DNA of 64,000 bases from CAIQJJ01 sp049325275 (GCA_049325275.1 JBMOLU010000001.1:434001-498000); one strand, 5' to 3'. Counted from the stretch's first letter, positions 49,089 to 58,147 are shown. Translations and numbers: made by a program. Notes: a model not told the origin generated them from the sequence alone.

Positions 49089-50719
49089 GGGTTTTCTTCC
49101 GTGGGGTAAAAGTAAATTGCGCCGTCTTCATCATCGGCATAGACGGTCAAGCCACGCACCAATGCCTGCCAGCGCGCCTCGGCCTGCGGCCCGTAAAGCG
49201 GGTCGAGCTGCCAGCGCACGCTGTCGAACAGGACCAACGCAGCGCCCTGTTGGCGAAAAAGCTGCTCTGAGGCGTCGGCCAGGTAGTCGCCGTAGCGCAG
49301 GTCTAATTCTTGTGGCTCGAACTTGACAGCTTCGGCCATGGGATATACCGGCCGGCCAGTGTAAAACAACAGCAGCGCGTTTTCGTTGGAGATCAGGATC
49401 GTCCCGGCAGGCAGGCCTTGGGCCGCCCGCAGCGTCGGCGAGCTGCGCGTCTGGACGCTCAGGTAGCCTTTCCCCTTTTGGTGAAGTTCATCGAGCAAGG
49501 CCAGGTTGCGCGGCGCAAAGAAGAGCAGAAAGGCAGCCGCCAAGGCGGCCGGCAGCGCCAGCAGCCACCGGGGCTTCCAGGCACGACAAAGTAGCCAGCC
49601 CAGACCCAGAAGCAGCAGTACGAACCAGGGATACGACGGGGAGAGCATCCGGTCGTCCACGTCGGGGGCCGGGTCGGAGAAGGTGTACATGACGATCAGC
49701 GTGGCCGGCAGCGTGAAGAAAAACAGGGCCAGCACGCCCAGCCAGCGCCCGGCCTGCAGACCGGCGGGTCCCAGGCGGTGCAGGGCGAGGACGGCGAAGG
49801 CCAAAAGCCCCGCGGCGCACAGGGCCAGCAGCAAGGTGCGCGGCCGGTTGGCATCGACGAGAACGTTTTCCAGGCCGGGGAACCAATTCCAAAGCGTGTT
49901 GACCAGGGCGGCCAGCGCCTCGCGGGCGCGAAAAATGTAGGATTGCGATTCCTGCAAGCGACGCGGCAGCTCGATCTTTGCCAGGTAGACACCGGTCAGC
50001 CATACCACCGCCGGCAGCGCGCCGGCCAGCCCGAAGATGGCCGCCCTGCCCACCCGCCGCCAAAGGCTTCCGGCGGCAAAGAGCAGCAGGCTGAGTCCGC
50101 CTGCCAGGATCAGCGCTGCCCCAAGATAGCGCGTCAGCAGGGCCAGACCCATCAAGAAGCCCGCCCCCACCAGGAAACCCGTGCGCTCACGGTCGAAGTA
50201 CGCCAGGAACAGCGCCAGCCCGGCCAGGGCAATGAAAGTAAAGGCAGGCTCCGACATGGCCGTCGGGAAGACCGGCAGCAGCACCGGCGAGGCCAGCACC
50301 AACAGGCACCCGGCGGCAGCCAGCCACAACGAACGGCTGAAGCAGTAGAGCAGCCCCCCCGTCAGCGAAACCGTCAACCCGAAGAGTACGACGTGCAGCC
50401 AGCGCGCAGCATCCACGCCGTTCAAGCCCGACAACTGCACGCCCGCCAGGATGATGGGATAAAACGGCGGTTGGTGCGTCAGCGGGCTGAAGCGCCCGCT
50501 GGGTTCGAAGACGCCCACGCCGTGCCCGGCGAGGATATTCTCCGAAATTTTGATATAGCCGGCGGCATCGCTGTAGATCACCGGTCCCCAGGTCGTGGCG
50601 TAGGCAACTACTGCCGCACCCAACAGGCCGAAGGAGGCCAGCAGGACGGCGATCGGCCAGTCTAAAGAAAGCAGGGCACGAATCCATGCAGGAGAATGCG
50701 GATTGAAGCGCGGTTTCAT
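49085..50719 (-). CDS. Polytopic GT-C-type membrane glycosyltransferase, paralog group B
   Basis: 544 residues from the ATG at 50719 (GGTGA upstream). First outside loop WGPVIYSDAAGYIKISENIL with the likely catalytic Asp in YSDAAGY; then SPLTHQPPFYPIILAGVQLS. About 11 membrane segments. The C-terminal soluble domain has GTILISNENALLLFYTGRPV, QGAALVLFDSVRWQLDPLYG and ends GAIYFYPTEENP, closely matching the gene at 52527. These two are clear duplicates, and more distant relatives of the pair at 34201 and 40601. Confidence 0.76.
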   Translation of the reverse strand: MKPRFNPHSPAWIRALLSLDWPIAVLLASFGLLGAAVVAYATTWGPVIYSDAAGYIKISENILAGHGVGVFEPSGRFSPLTHQPPFYPIILAGVQLSGLNGVDAARWLHVVLFGLTVSLTGGLLYCFSRSLWLAAAGCLLVLASPVLLPVFPTAMSEPAFTFIALAGLALFLAYFDRERTGFLVGAGFLMGLALLTRYLGAALILAGGLSLLLFAAGSLWRRVGRAAIFGLAGALPAVVWLTGVYLAKIELPRRLQESQSYIFRAREALAALVNTLWNWFPGLENVLVDANRPRTLLLALCAAGLLAFAVLALHRLGPAGLQAGRWLGVLALFFFTLPATLIVMYTFSDPAPDVDDRMLSPSYPWFVLLLLGLGWLLCRAWKPRWLLALPAALAAAFLLFFAPRNLALLDELHQKGKGYLSVQTRSSPTLRAAQGLPAGTILISNENALLLFYTGRPVYPMAEAVKFEPQELDLRYGDYLADASEQLFRQQGAALVLFDSVRWQLDPLYGPQAEARWQALVRGLTVYADDEDGAIYFYPTEENP

Positions 50720-50732
50720 CGTGATTTCACCA

Positions 50733-52463
50733 TCACCGCCAGCCGTACACGTACGCATCGCCGGCAATCGTCTGCAAAACCAGGCCCAGTTCTTCGATAC
50801 GCCGCTGAACCAATGGGAAATCGGCGTAGGCACCGGCATCTACCACGATATACTGCATGCCAAGCTCCTCGAGCAAGGCAACGCTGGCAGCATCGGGAAA
50901 AGCGTCCATGACCGGCTTGATGCGCTGGTACTGCTCGGGCTGGTTGGCGTTGAAGAAACCGCCGATGAAGGGCTTGCCGTGAACGAGTGTGTAATAGATC
51001 TGATCCTGGTCGACGACCTGCGTAAACGGAAACTGGGCCACGGCCCCATCGCCGGGCTGAGCGGCCAGCCAGGTATCGACCGGGCGCGGCGCCACCGGCG
51101 AGAAGCGCCCATAAACGCCGGGGTAAACGTCCAGTACCATGGCCAGCAAAAGCCCCAGCGCAATCCAGTAACGCCGGTCGGGGTAGCGGCGGAAGAGCCA
51201 GGCGCTGCCCAGCCCGGCCAGCATGGGCAGGAAGGTCAATGTGAAGATGCCAAAGCGCATCATCACACGCATCTTGGCGAAAAAAGGCATGTACAGGAAG
51301 AGAAAATAGCCCGGCAGCGGGATGCGCAGCGCATCGCGGCCCAGGAGGGGTTGCAACACTTGAGGCACGTGCCACACCCAGGGGGTATCCTGAAAACGCA
51401 GGTAGACACCCATCGCCAGCACCACGGCCACCAGGCTGGTCACCAGGGCGGCCTGCACCCAGGGGGCCTGTTGCAGTTCCCGGCGCTTGATCCACGCCAC
51501 GGCAGCCAGCGCGGCGCAAACCACACCGATGTAGAGTGCATTTTCGTGCTCCAGCGAGCGCCCGGCCAGATCCCAAAGCGTTTCCTTGAGGTAGAAATTG
51601 ACCGGCAAGACGAAATCGAGCGGGCTGCCCGAATAGCCGCTGGCGTATTGCAGCGAGCGATCGCTCAAGTTTCCCTGCGACTCAGAAACGATGTAGGGCA
51701 GCATGGCAATCAGCGCCGCCGGCAGCAAGGCGGCAAACAAGGCTGCGGTGCGCAGGAGGGCCGTGCGGATGCCGAGCGACTTGCGCGAAAAAAAGAGCAG
51801 CGCCAAGGCAAAAACGACCGTGACGATCAGGCCCATGTACAGGTAGTACGGTGCGCTCAGGCCAAGGCCAAGCAGCAGCAGCGCCGCCGCAAGCAGCCAA
51901 CGCCACTGCCCGCGCGCGCCGGCCAGGAATTCGGACACGGCGAGGAAATACACCGGCAGCCAGAACGTGCCCAAGAGGTTCAGGTGACCGACCAGGTACC
52001 TGGCCCAACGGAAAGGCGAAAAAGCGAACAGCGTCCCGGCCACCAGGCCGGCCAGCGAACTGGCACTCAGCTTTCTGACGGCTGTGTACATGCACCAACC
52101 CGAAAGCACGAACGTGGCTAAAACGGCAAAGTTGTACCCCCAGGTCGGCCCGAACACCAGGCTGCCGGGCAGGCCCATGAGCACCTGAACCGGAACAATA
52201 TCGGTCGTCGCCAGATTCCATCCCTGGGGAAAATTTAACCCCGGATGCACGTAAGGGTTGATATGCAGGCTGAATAGGGCTTTCTGGTACCAGCCAAACA
52301 GCCAGACGAAGTAGATATTGTCGCCGATGTCGCCGACCACGGAATCGGCCATGTGGAAGACAAGCGGAAAAGTATAAGCCACCGTCATGAGGGTGAAGTA
52401 GATCACTACGATCAGGTGGGTCAAGCGCTCGGAGCGATGGATGGAGGCAAGGAAGTGTTGCAT
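50733..52463 (-). CDS. Polytopic membrane protein, YfhO/GT-C-like
   Basis: 576 residues from the ATG at 52463. A longer frame to 52508 would add 15 residues that are coded by a palindromic repeat, so I exclude them. The first outside loop has DSVVGDIGDNIYFVWLFGWY, then NFPQGWNLATTD, a plan often seen in large bacterial GT-C proteins. About 12 membrane segments. The soluble C-terminus has DAFPDAASVALLEELGMQYI and VQRRIEELGLVLQTIAGDAY. A transferase role is inferred from fold and context. Confidence 0.65.
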   Translation of the reverse strand: MQHFLASIHRSERLTHLIVVIYFTLMTVAYTFPLVFHMADSVVGDIGDNIYFVWLFGWYQKALFSLHINPYVHPGLNFPQGWNLATTDIVPVQVLMGLPGSLVFGPTWGYNFAVLATFVLSGWCMYTAVRKLSASSLAGLVAGTLFAFSPFRWARYLVGHLNLLGTFWLPVYFLAVSEFLAGARGQWRWLLAAALLLLGLGLSAPYYLYMGLIVTVVFALALLFFSRKSLGIRTALLRTAALFAALLPAALIAMLPYIVSESQGNLSDRSLQYASGYSGSPLDFVLPVNFYLKETLWDLAGRSLEHENALYIGVVCAALAAVAWIKRRELQQAPWVQAALVTSLVAVVLAMGVYLRFQDTPWVWHVPQVLQPLLGRDALRIPLPGYFLFLYMPFFAKMRVMMRFGIFTLTFLPMLAGLGSAWLFRRYPDRRYWIALGLLLAMVLDVYPGVYGRFSPVAPRPVDTWLAAQPGDGAVAQFPFTQVVDQDQIYYTLVHGKPFIGGFFNANQPEQYQRIKPVMDAFPDAASVALLEELGMQYIVVDAGAYADFPLVQRRIEELGLVLQTIAGDAYVYGWR

Positions 52464-52482
52464 AAAGTAAACGATGGTCCAA

Positions 52483-52533
52483 TCGTAGGGGCGAACCTGC
52501 GTGTTCACCCAGGCATGCGTCCGTCCCTACGGG
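52483..52533. repeat. Palindromic intergenic repeat (copy 7)
   Basis: Outer arms CGTAGGG (52484-52490) and CCCTACG (52525-52531) are perfectly complementary. Inside, GGGCGAAC (52489-52496) pairs with GTTCACCC (52503-52510) with one mismatch. On the minus strand CCCGTAGGGACGGACGC gives the TAG stop of the upstream GT-C gene. Confidence 0.78.
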
Positions 52534-54137
52534 GTGGGATAGAAATAAATTGCCCCGTCGGCGTAGTCACCGTAGACGTCCAGATCGCGAATCATCGCAT
52601 CCAGGCGTTCGGGGGTTTGCTCGAAGTAGAGTGCATCCAACTGCCAGCGGATATTGTCGAAGAGCACCAGCGCGGCGCCCTGCCGGCGGAAGACCTGCTG
52701 GGCGTCGTCGCTCCCATCGTCGCCGAAGCGGGCATCCAGCGCCTGCGGTTGCAAGGCAACCACTTCGTGGATGGGGTACACCGGCCGCCCCAGCCAAAAT
52801 CCTAGGGCGCTGTACTCGTTGGAGATTAAAGGTACGTCAGCGGGCAGTTCAGCCGCCGCCAGGCGGGTGGCCGAAAGCCGCCAACGCTGGCCGAGGTAGC
52901 CATAGCCTTCCCGGTGATAATCGCCGAGCAGTTGAAGACTCTGCGGCATTCCCGAAGCAATCACCACAGCGGCAAACAGCAGGGGGAACCCGTGTTTCCA
53001 GGCGTGTGCAGGCCAGGCGCGGTAGACGGCGGCGCAGGCTACGAAAGCCAGCGCCATGCCGATCGGGACGGCCATGGCCAGCGTGCGCTCGTTGAGATCG
53101 GGCGTCGGATCGGAAAAGGCATACCCCGCCGCCGCCACCCCCAGGTAGGAAAGCAGCGCGAACCACAACAGTGCCGACGCCCGCAGAAACGGCTCCTGCT
53201 GCATCGCGCACCATCCACCGCCCGCTGTTCGCTTTGCCAGCCGCCAAGCAGCGGCCAGCACGAAACCAATGCCCACGCCGGCCAGCAACAGCAGGACCAG
53301 CAGTTTGATACGGTAATGAACCTGGGGTAACTGCGCAGAAAAAGGCAGCCAGGCCCAAAAAATATCCACAACGGCGAGGCGAAACTCGGCCAGGCTCTGC
53401 CCCAGCGGCACACCGGTGCGCGTCCGTGCGGGCGCATCGGCGAAGAACATCAACCAACCCTGCCATAAAACGAACGGTAAAACGCTCACGCATCCATACC
53501 AGGCGAGAGATACCAGTCGGCGCTGCCATCCACCCGGCCAGAAAAGCAGCACCCAAAGCGCTCCCGCAGCCACCCAGGCCATACCCACGTAGCGCGTCAT
53601 CAGTGCCAAGGCCACGCAAACCGCAGCAACCACCAACCACGCCTGGCGCTCCTGCTTCAGGGCGCGCAGCAAACCCAGGGCAGCCAGCACGCTCAAAAAA
53701 ATGAAGAGCGGCTCCGTCATCGCCAACGTAAAGAGATACAACAAGAGCGGCGAAAGCAAAAACGCCAAAGCGCCGGCCAGGGCCAGCAGGCGCGACGATG
53801 CCAGGCGAAGCAACCCCAGGCCGAAGAGGAACACCAACAGGCCAAAAAACAGCGCTTGAAGCCAGCGCGTTGCCACGACGGCATCGATCCCGGCCATACC
53901 AAAAAAAGCCAGCACCAGCGGGTAGAACGGCGGGTGGATCACCATCAGGCTGAAACCTCCGGAGGCCTCGTAGACGCCGACGCCCTTCCCGGCCAGCATG
54001 TTGCGCGCCACCGCAAGATAGCCGACCGAATCGCTGAAAATCACCGGGCCCCAGGCGGTAGCGTACAAGATCAGCACCGACCCGGCAAGCCCCAGGCTGG
54101 CAAACGCCAGCAAGTGAAGCCTGTTCGAAACCGTCAT
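52527..54137 (-). CDS. Polytopic GT-C-type membrane glycosyltransferase, paralog group B
   Basis: 536 residues from the ATG at 54137, overlapping the oxidoreductase stop by 4 bp. First outside loop WGPVIFSDSVGYLAVARNML, then SLMVIHPPFYPLVLAFFGMA. About 11 membrane segments. The C-terminal domain has VPLISNEYSALGFWLGRPVY, QGAALVLFDNIRWQLDALYF and GAIYFYPTP. It is the sister of the gene at 49085. The last Pro and the TAG stop are provided by a palindromic repeat, and the protein is a few residues shorter at its end than its sister. Confidence 0.76.
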   Translation of the reverse strand: MTVSNRLHLLAFASLGLAGSVLILYATAWGPVIFSDSVGYLAVARNMLAGKGVGVYEASGGFSLMVIHPPFYPLVLAFFGMAGIDAVVATRWLQALFFGLLVFLFGLGLLRLASSRLLALAGALAFLLSPLLLYLFTLAMTEPLFIFLSVLAALGLLRALKQERQAWLVVAAVCVALALMTRYVGMAWVAAGALWVLLFWPGGWQRRLVSLAWYGCVSVLPFVLWQGWLMFFADAPARTRTGVPLGQSLAEFRLAVVDIFWAWLPFSAQLPQVHYRIKLLVLLLLAGVGIGFVLAAAWRLAKRTAGGGWCAMQQEPFLRASALLWFALLSYLGVAAAGYAFSDPTPDLNERTLAMAVPIGMALAFVACAAVYRAWPAHAWKHGFPLLFAAVVIASGMPQSLQLLGDYHREGYGYLGQRWRLSATRLAAAELPADVPLISNEYSALGFWLGRPVYPIHEVVALQPQALDARFGDDGSDDAQQVFRRQGAALVLFDNIRWQLDALYFEQTPERLDAMIRDLDVYGDYADGAIYFYPTP

Positions 54138-55120
54138 ACTGCGTTTGCCAGGCGATGCACGGCCAGCGCCAGTTCCAAGGCAGCGATGCCGTCGTCGAGC
54201 GAGCAAAGCGGCTCGGCCTCACCCCGGCAGACGGCCCGGAAGTGACGCATCTGGTCGAGGAACATCACGTTACGGTCGAAATCGGCCGGCGCAGGAAAAC
54301 GCTGCCAGTCGCCGGGGTTTCCATCCGCTCCGGCCGCGGAAAGCTGCACGGCGCCATCGGCGTTGTCCCAACGGATCGTTCCCTCGGTGCCGATGATTTC
54401 CAGGGTATGCCGGGGCGGGCGCTGAATGTAATCCAGGTGCACGGACCCCACGACACCTGAGGCAAAGCGCAGGCCGATTTCGGCGGTATCTTCCACCGGC
54501 AGGCCCAGGCCCTGTGAACTGGTGAGGGCTGAGACGAGGCAGGCGTCGCCAAGGAGCCAGCGCACGTAGTCGAACGGGTGGCAAAGCGTCAGCACCACGC
54601 CGCCGCCCAGGTCGGGCCGGGCAGCATAACCTTGGCGAAAGTCTTCCCAGGGGTGCCAGTTGGGCAGGTATTCCCCCCAGTGTGCACGGGCAGAAACGGC
54701 CCGGCCGATAGCCGGCTGACTCTCGTTCAACAGCCGGTGAACGAGGCGCAAGCCGGGGTGAAAGCGAAACTGGAAGCCCACCAAGACCTTGACGCCCGTA
54801 CGGGCGACGGCATTCCGCAACCGATCGAGCCGCTCGAGTACGTGCGAAACGGGCTTTTCGAGAAACAGATGAAAACCGGCTTCCGCCGCCGGGATAGCAA
54901 CGTCCAGGTGCAGAGCCGTGGGATTCGAGACGATCACGGCGTCGGGCCTGTGGGCAAGCGCAGCCAGCAGGTCGGTTTCGACGGGAAAGCCGGCCAGGTC
55001 GTCGTCAGGCAAGGTGGCCCGGTGCGTACGGTAGAGGATGATGTCGCGTTCACCCAAGGCCAGCAGGTTACGGAAGTGGCGGCGGCCAATCGAGCCAAGG
55101 CCGGCAATGAGGAATTTCAT
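54134..55120 (-). CDS. Gfo/Idh/MocA-family sugar oxidoreductase
   Basis: 328 residues. LIAGLGSIGRRHFRNLLALG (NAD(P) site) at residues 4-23, VIVSNPTALHLDVAI, FLEKPVSHVLE (catalytic Lys), and GGVVLTLCHPFDYVRWLLGD (the His of the active site). Such enzymes act on sugar nucleotides or sugar acids, and relatives occur in legionaminic/sialic acid loci. The neighbours (SDR, NeuA, NeuB) suggest a role in the nonulosonic acid branch, but reduction of another nucleotide sugar is possible. Confidence 0.88.
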   Translation of the reverse strand: MKFLIAGLGSIGRRHFRNLLALGERDIILYRTHRATLPDDDLAGFPVETDLLAALAHRPDAVIVSNPTALHLDVAIPAAEAGFHLFLEKPVSHVLERLDRLRNAVARTGVKVLVGFQFRFHPGLRLVHRLLNESQPAIGRAVSARAHWGEYLPNWHPWEDFRQGYAARPDLGGGVVLTLCHPFDYVRWLLGDACLVSALTSSQGLGLPVEDTAEIGLRFASGVVGSVHLDYIQRPPRHTLEIIGTEGTIRWDNADGAVQLSAAGADGNPGDWQRFPAPADFDRNVMFLDQMRHFRAVCRGEAEPLCSLDDGIAALELALAVHRLANAV

Positions 55121-55129
55121 GGGCTTTTC

Positions 55130-56674
55130 CTAAGGAATGTTGGCAAACACGGCCAGGGCATCGTTCTCGAAGGCAAGCTGCCAGTCTGATGCAGCTTCGA
55201 TTTCTACACGCAGTTGCTCCAGGCCGGTAGGGATGATCAGATAACCCGGGTGCAGTTCTTCATCCTGGATCAACCTGTTGACACAGCCATCGAAGGCCTG
55301 GCGTTCGGCGCAGTCCGATAGCTGGACGCTCAACGCAGACTGGCGCGCATAGGCACCCGTCCACTCGGCGCCCCACAGGCCAACGGCCGGGGTGCGCTGC
55401 GCCAGGTAAGGTAGCCACTCGGCCAGGTCATGCGAGCCCCCGGCAAAAAGAAAAACGGCGTCTTGCGGGGTGTTCCCCTGTAACCAGGCACCGGCCGCAA
55501 CGACGGGCTGCGAAAGGACTGGGCGCTCCGCAGCCACCAATTTCAGCGCGCTGCGATAACAAAACGCCAGCACGAGCAAGACGGGCAGCCAGGCCAGCCA
55601 GGCAGCCCGGCGATCCGGCGAAGGACGACTTGGCCAGGCCTGCGTTAAATCCACCAGCAGATCGGCCACGAGCAGGACGGCAACCAGGCCCAAGAAGCGA
55701 TCGCGCTCACCGATGAACAAAAAACAGGCCATAAACCAAAGTGGCAGCAACCATTTCCGGCGCGCCAGGGCAAGACCCAGGCCCAAAACCACCAGGCCGG
55801 GCAAAATGTCCGGCGACCAATCTTTGCCAAAATTGAAAAAGTGCTGCGAAAGCAGATTGGCAAAACTTACCAGGCCGGCGTTGGCACGCGCCACCAGGCC
55901 CAACGTGCCATGGGTCTGCGAGGCGCTGGTAAAAACCGCCGGCCCGTGCCTTGACAGCACCACCAGCCACCACGGCGCGGCAACCAAAACGCCCACCGCC
56001 GCCATCACGCACAGGGCGGCCAGTTTGCGCCATCCCGCCGTAAAACTAAAATCTGCCAAAGCAAAGGCCAAAGCGCTGACGCCGAAAAAAACGGCATAGC
56101 TCAGGTGAGACAAGCCGGCCAGCCCGAGGAAGGCCCCGGCCAGGAGGCTTTTGCGCCAGGAAAAAGCTTCGGCGCGCAGCGCATCCCATGCAAAGATCAG
56201 GCCCACCAGCATCAACACAAAAGCCGGCCCGCGCATGATTCCGGCCGCGTACAGGTGCGCTGCGTACAAGGGAGCAAAACACGCCGCCAACAACACACCC
56301 ACCCAAGCCTTCGGGCGGCTTTGCAGCAAGCGAAGTGCAAGCACATACAGGGTGGCCAACGCCAGCAGGCCAAAGAAAACCGGCGCGAAACGTGCATAGG
56401 CCAGGATCGGCAGGTTTAGTGCCTGCGTGAGGAAAGCCGCCAGGTATGCTGCCAGGGGTGGATAGGCGAAGGGAAGCCCGCCCGGGCCGTAATAGGGAAC
56501 CTGGAAAGGCATTGCGAAGTGCGCCGCACCAACCTGCTCGGCCATCAACGCATACAGGCCGGCATAGCCGAGCGGCAGGTCAAAACGCGCCGCGTTATAA
56601 CCATAAAGCACAACACACAGGCCAAACAACAGCGCTTCCGGCCAGAATCGTGAAATTCTCGACAGTTTTTTCAT
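55130..56674 (-). CDS. Polytopic GT-C-type membrane glycosyltransferase (PMT_2-like)
   Basis: 514 residues from the ATG at 56674 (a TTG sits one codon before). N-terminal membrane segment, then the outside loop RFDLPLGYAGLYALMAEQVG and PYYGPGGLPFAYPPLAAYLA, which resembles ArnT/PMT_2 proteins, although the usual 'DE' pair is not obvious. About 11 membrane segments; C-terminal soluble region with GNTPQDAVFLFAGGSHDLAE. It lies 30 bases after the GT-B gene, across a half repeat. Confidence 0.7.
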   Translation of the reverse strand: MKKLSRISRFWPEALLFGLCVVLYGYNAARFDLPLGYAGLYALMAEQVGAAHFAMPFQVPYYGPGGLPFAYPPLAAYLAAFLTQALNLPILAYARFAPVFFGLLALATLYVLALRLLQSRPKAWVGVLLAACFAPLYAAHLYAAGIMRGPAFVLMLVGLIFAWDALRAEAFSWRKSLLAGAFLGLAGLSHLSYAVFFGVSALAFALADFSFTAGWRKLAALCVMAAVGVLVAAPWWLVVLSRHGPAVFTSASQTHGTLGLVARANAGLVSFANLLSQHFFNFGKDWSPDILPGLVVLGLGLALARRKWLLPLWFMACFLFIGERDRFLGLVAVLLVADLLVDLTQAWPSRPSPDRRAAWLAWLPVLLVLAFCYRSALKLVAAERPVLSQPVVAAGAWLQGNTPQDAVFLFAGGSHDLAEWLPYLAQRTPAVGLWGAEWTGAYARQSALSVQLSDCAERQAFDGCVNRLIQDEELHPGYLIIPTGLEQLRVEIEAASDWQLAFENDALAVFANIP

Positions 56675-56680
56675 CAATGG

Positions 56681-56708
56681 TTCCGCAGGGGCAGACCCAC
56701 AGGTTCAG
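56681..56708. repeat. Palindromic intergenic repeat, half copy (copy 8)
   Basis: On the minus strand AACCTGTGGGTCTGCCCCTG matches the right half of the family (GGGTCTGCCCCTACG). The TGA stop of the upstream gene overlaps its border. Confidence 0.55.
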
Positions 56709-58147
56709 GGCGCCAGCAGCGACAGCAGGAATTCCCCGGTACGTTTCCCGGCGCTGCCATCGGTAAAGGTGATCTCACGCGCCAGGAAAGTACGGCGCGC
56801 GTCCAGATCGGCGGAGGGATTTTCCAGGTAAGCATCCAGGGCCTGGCGCAGATCGGATTCGTCGAGGGCCACGCGGCCGGCGCGCGCCTGGCGAAAACGT
56901 GCGTGCGTGGGCCAGTTTCCGATTTGCGAAAGCGGCAGGGAGAATTTACGCGCCGTGTTCCAACCGCCGGGCGTGTCGAGGCAAACGCTGACAATCGGCG
57001 CGCCGTGCACGGCGGCTTCCACCACCATCGTCGAATAGACCGTGGTAAATACGTCGGCGTGGGCCATCATCGAGCTCTTCTCGGGCATGTCCTCGCCGGA
57101 ATAGTAGCTCAAGGGGTTGCCGGCCACGAGCGGCACCGGCTCGACCAGGTGGACGTGCGGCAGATCGCGCGCCAGTTGGCGGATCCGTTCGCGCTCGGCC
57201 GCAAACAGGGGATTCTCCCAGAAGTGGTTGGGGTGCAGGCGGATCAACAACTGCGCCGGGGCTGCCAGGCTGCCGGAGGCGACGAGCCGCGCCAACGCTT
57301 CGACGTTGCGGTAGTTCGGCGCAAAACTGACGAAGCTGGCCGCATAGGCGATCAACTTGCGCTGCGGGTCGAGGCCGTGCAGGTTGAAGTAGTCCTCCCG
57401 CGTCATCTGCCAGGCCTTGCAGAAGTAACCGTCGTAAGACGGAATCCCACCCACATGCACGCGTTCCGCCGGGAAATCACCGCCCAGGGTCAGCTCTTCC
57501 TTCTGGATTTCCGACCAGCAGGTGACCCAATCGATCGGTGTGGCAGGCAGGCCGTAGCTGGAGGGATTGTCCCAGCCGACGATGGCCGTAGCGGTAGGGA
57601 TGCTGCGCGCGTGCGCCTCGCGCAAGAGATAACGATCCTGCCGCCAGCCATACGTGCTGGCAACCACCAGCGAGGGGTGATACTGCTCGAATAGATCGGC
57701 GTACAGGTTAGGAGTGAAGCGTTGCTGCGCGCGCACCACCATCTGGCGAGCCGCTCGCGAGCGGCGCAGCAGGCCGATGAAAGCGCGCGCCAGCGGCATC
57801 CAGGCGCGGCGTTTCCAGCCTTCTTCCGCGGCTACCTGGGCTACGTAGGCGTCTTGTGCTTCGGTGTTGATGCGCTGCGAACTGCCCACGCGGCGGAAAA
57901 AGTGCAGCCACCATTGGGCTTCCGAAGAGCGCCGCGCCGTGTAAGCGTTGGCTTGCTTGAGCCGGATGCCTTCGACGGTCACGCCCGGCCGTCCAAAACG
58001 ACTGGCAATCCCGGCAGCCAGGGCGTCGTCGGTCAGCACGACGACTTCCACGCCGGCAGCCAGCAGTGTCGGCAGTACGTCGCTTTGCAGGAAATAAATC
58101 ACCGCCAGGCCATGGTCGGCGCAAATAAAAATCCGGGATTGGGTCAT
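56705..58147 (-). CDS. GT-B-fold glycosyltransferase (TagB/capsule-like)
   Basis: 480 residues with no membrane segment. The C-terminal half shows VGWDNPSSYGLPATPIDWVT, AERVHVGGIPSYDGYF, LLIRLHPNHFWENPL and FTTVYSTMVVEAAVHGAPIV, a layout shared with CDP-glycerol and capsule glycosyltransferases of GT-B fold. The N-terminal half has FICADHGLAVIYFLQSDVLP. It should act in the cytoplasm on a lipid-linked acceptor; the donor cannot be named. It differs from the KpsC-like protein at 36795 by lacking the Cys cluster. Confidence 0.72.
   Translation of the reverse strand: MTQSRIFICADHGLAVIYFLQSDVLPTLLAAGVEVVVLTDDALAAGIASRFGRPGVTVEGIRLKQANAYTARRSSEAQWWLHFFRRVGSSQRINTEAQDAYVAQVAAEEGWKRRAWMPLARAFIGLLRRSRAARQMVVRAQQRFTPNLYADLFEQYHPSLVVASTYGWRQDRYLLREAHARSIPTATAIVGWDNPSSYGLPATPIDWVTCWSEIQKEELTLGGDFPAERVHVGGIPSYDGYFCKAWQMTREDYFNLHGLDPQRKLIAYAASFVSFAPNYRNVEALARLVASGSLAAPAQLLIRLHPNHFWENPLFAAERERIRQLARDLPHVHLVEPVPLVAGNPLSYYSGEDMPEKSSMMAHADVFTTVYSTMVVEAAVHGAPIVSVCLDTPGGWNTARKFSLPLSQIGNWPTHARFRQARAGRVALDESDLRQALDAYLENPSADLDARRTFLAREITFTDGSAGKRTGEFLLSLLAP

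Noticed and set aside
21739..56708. The palindromic repeats as insertion sequences or integron attC sites
   Set aside because: They are about 30-100 bases, contain no transposase and show no consistent target duplication that I can see. attC core sites (GTTRRRY) are not in the right arrangement, and no integrase is present.
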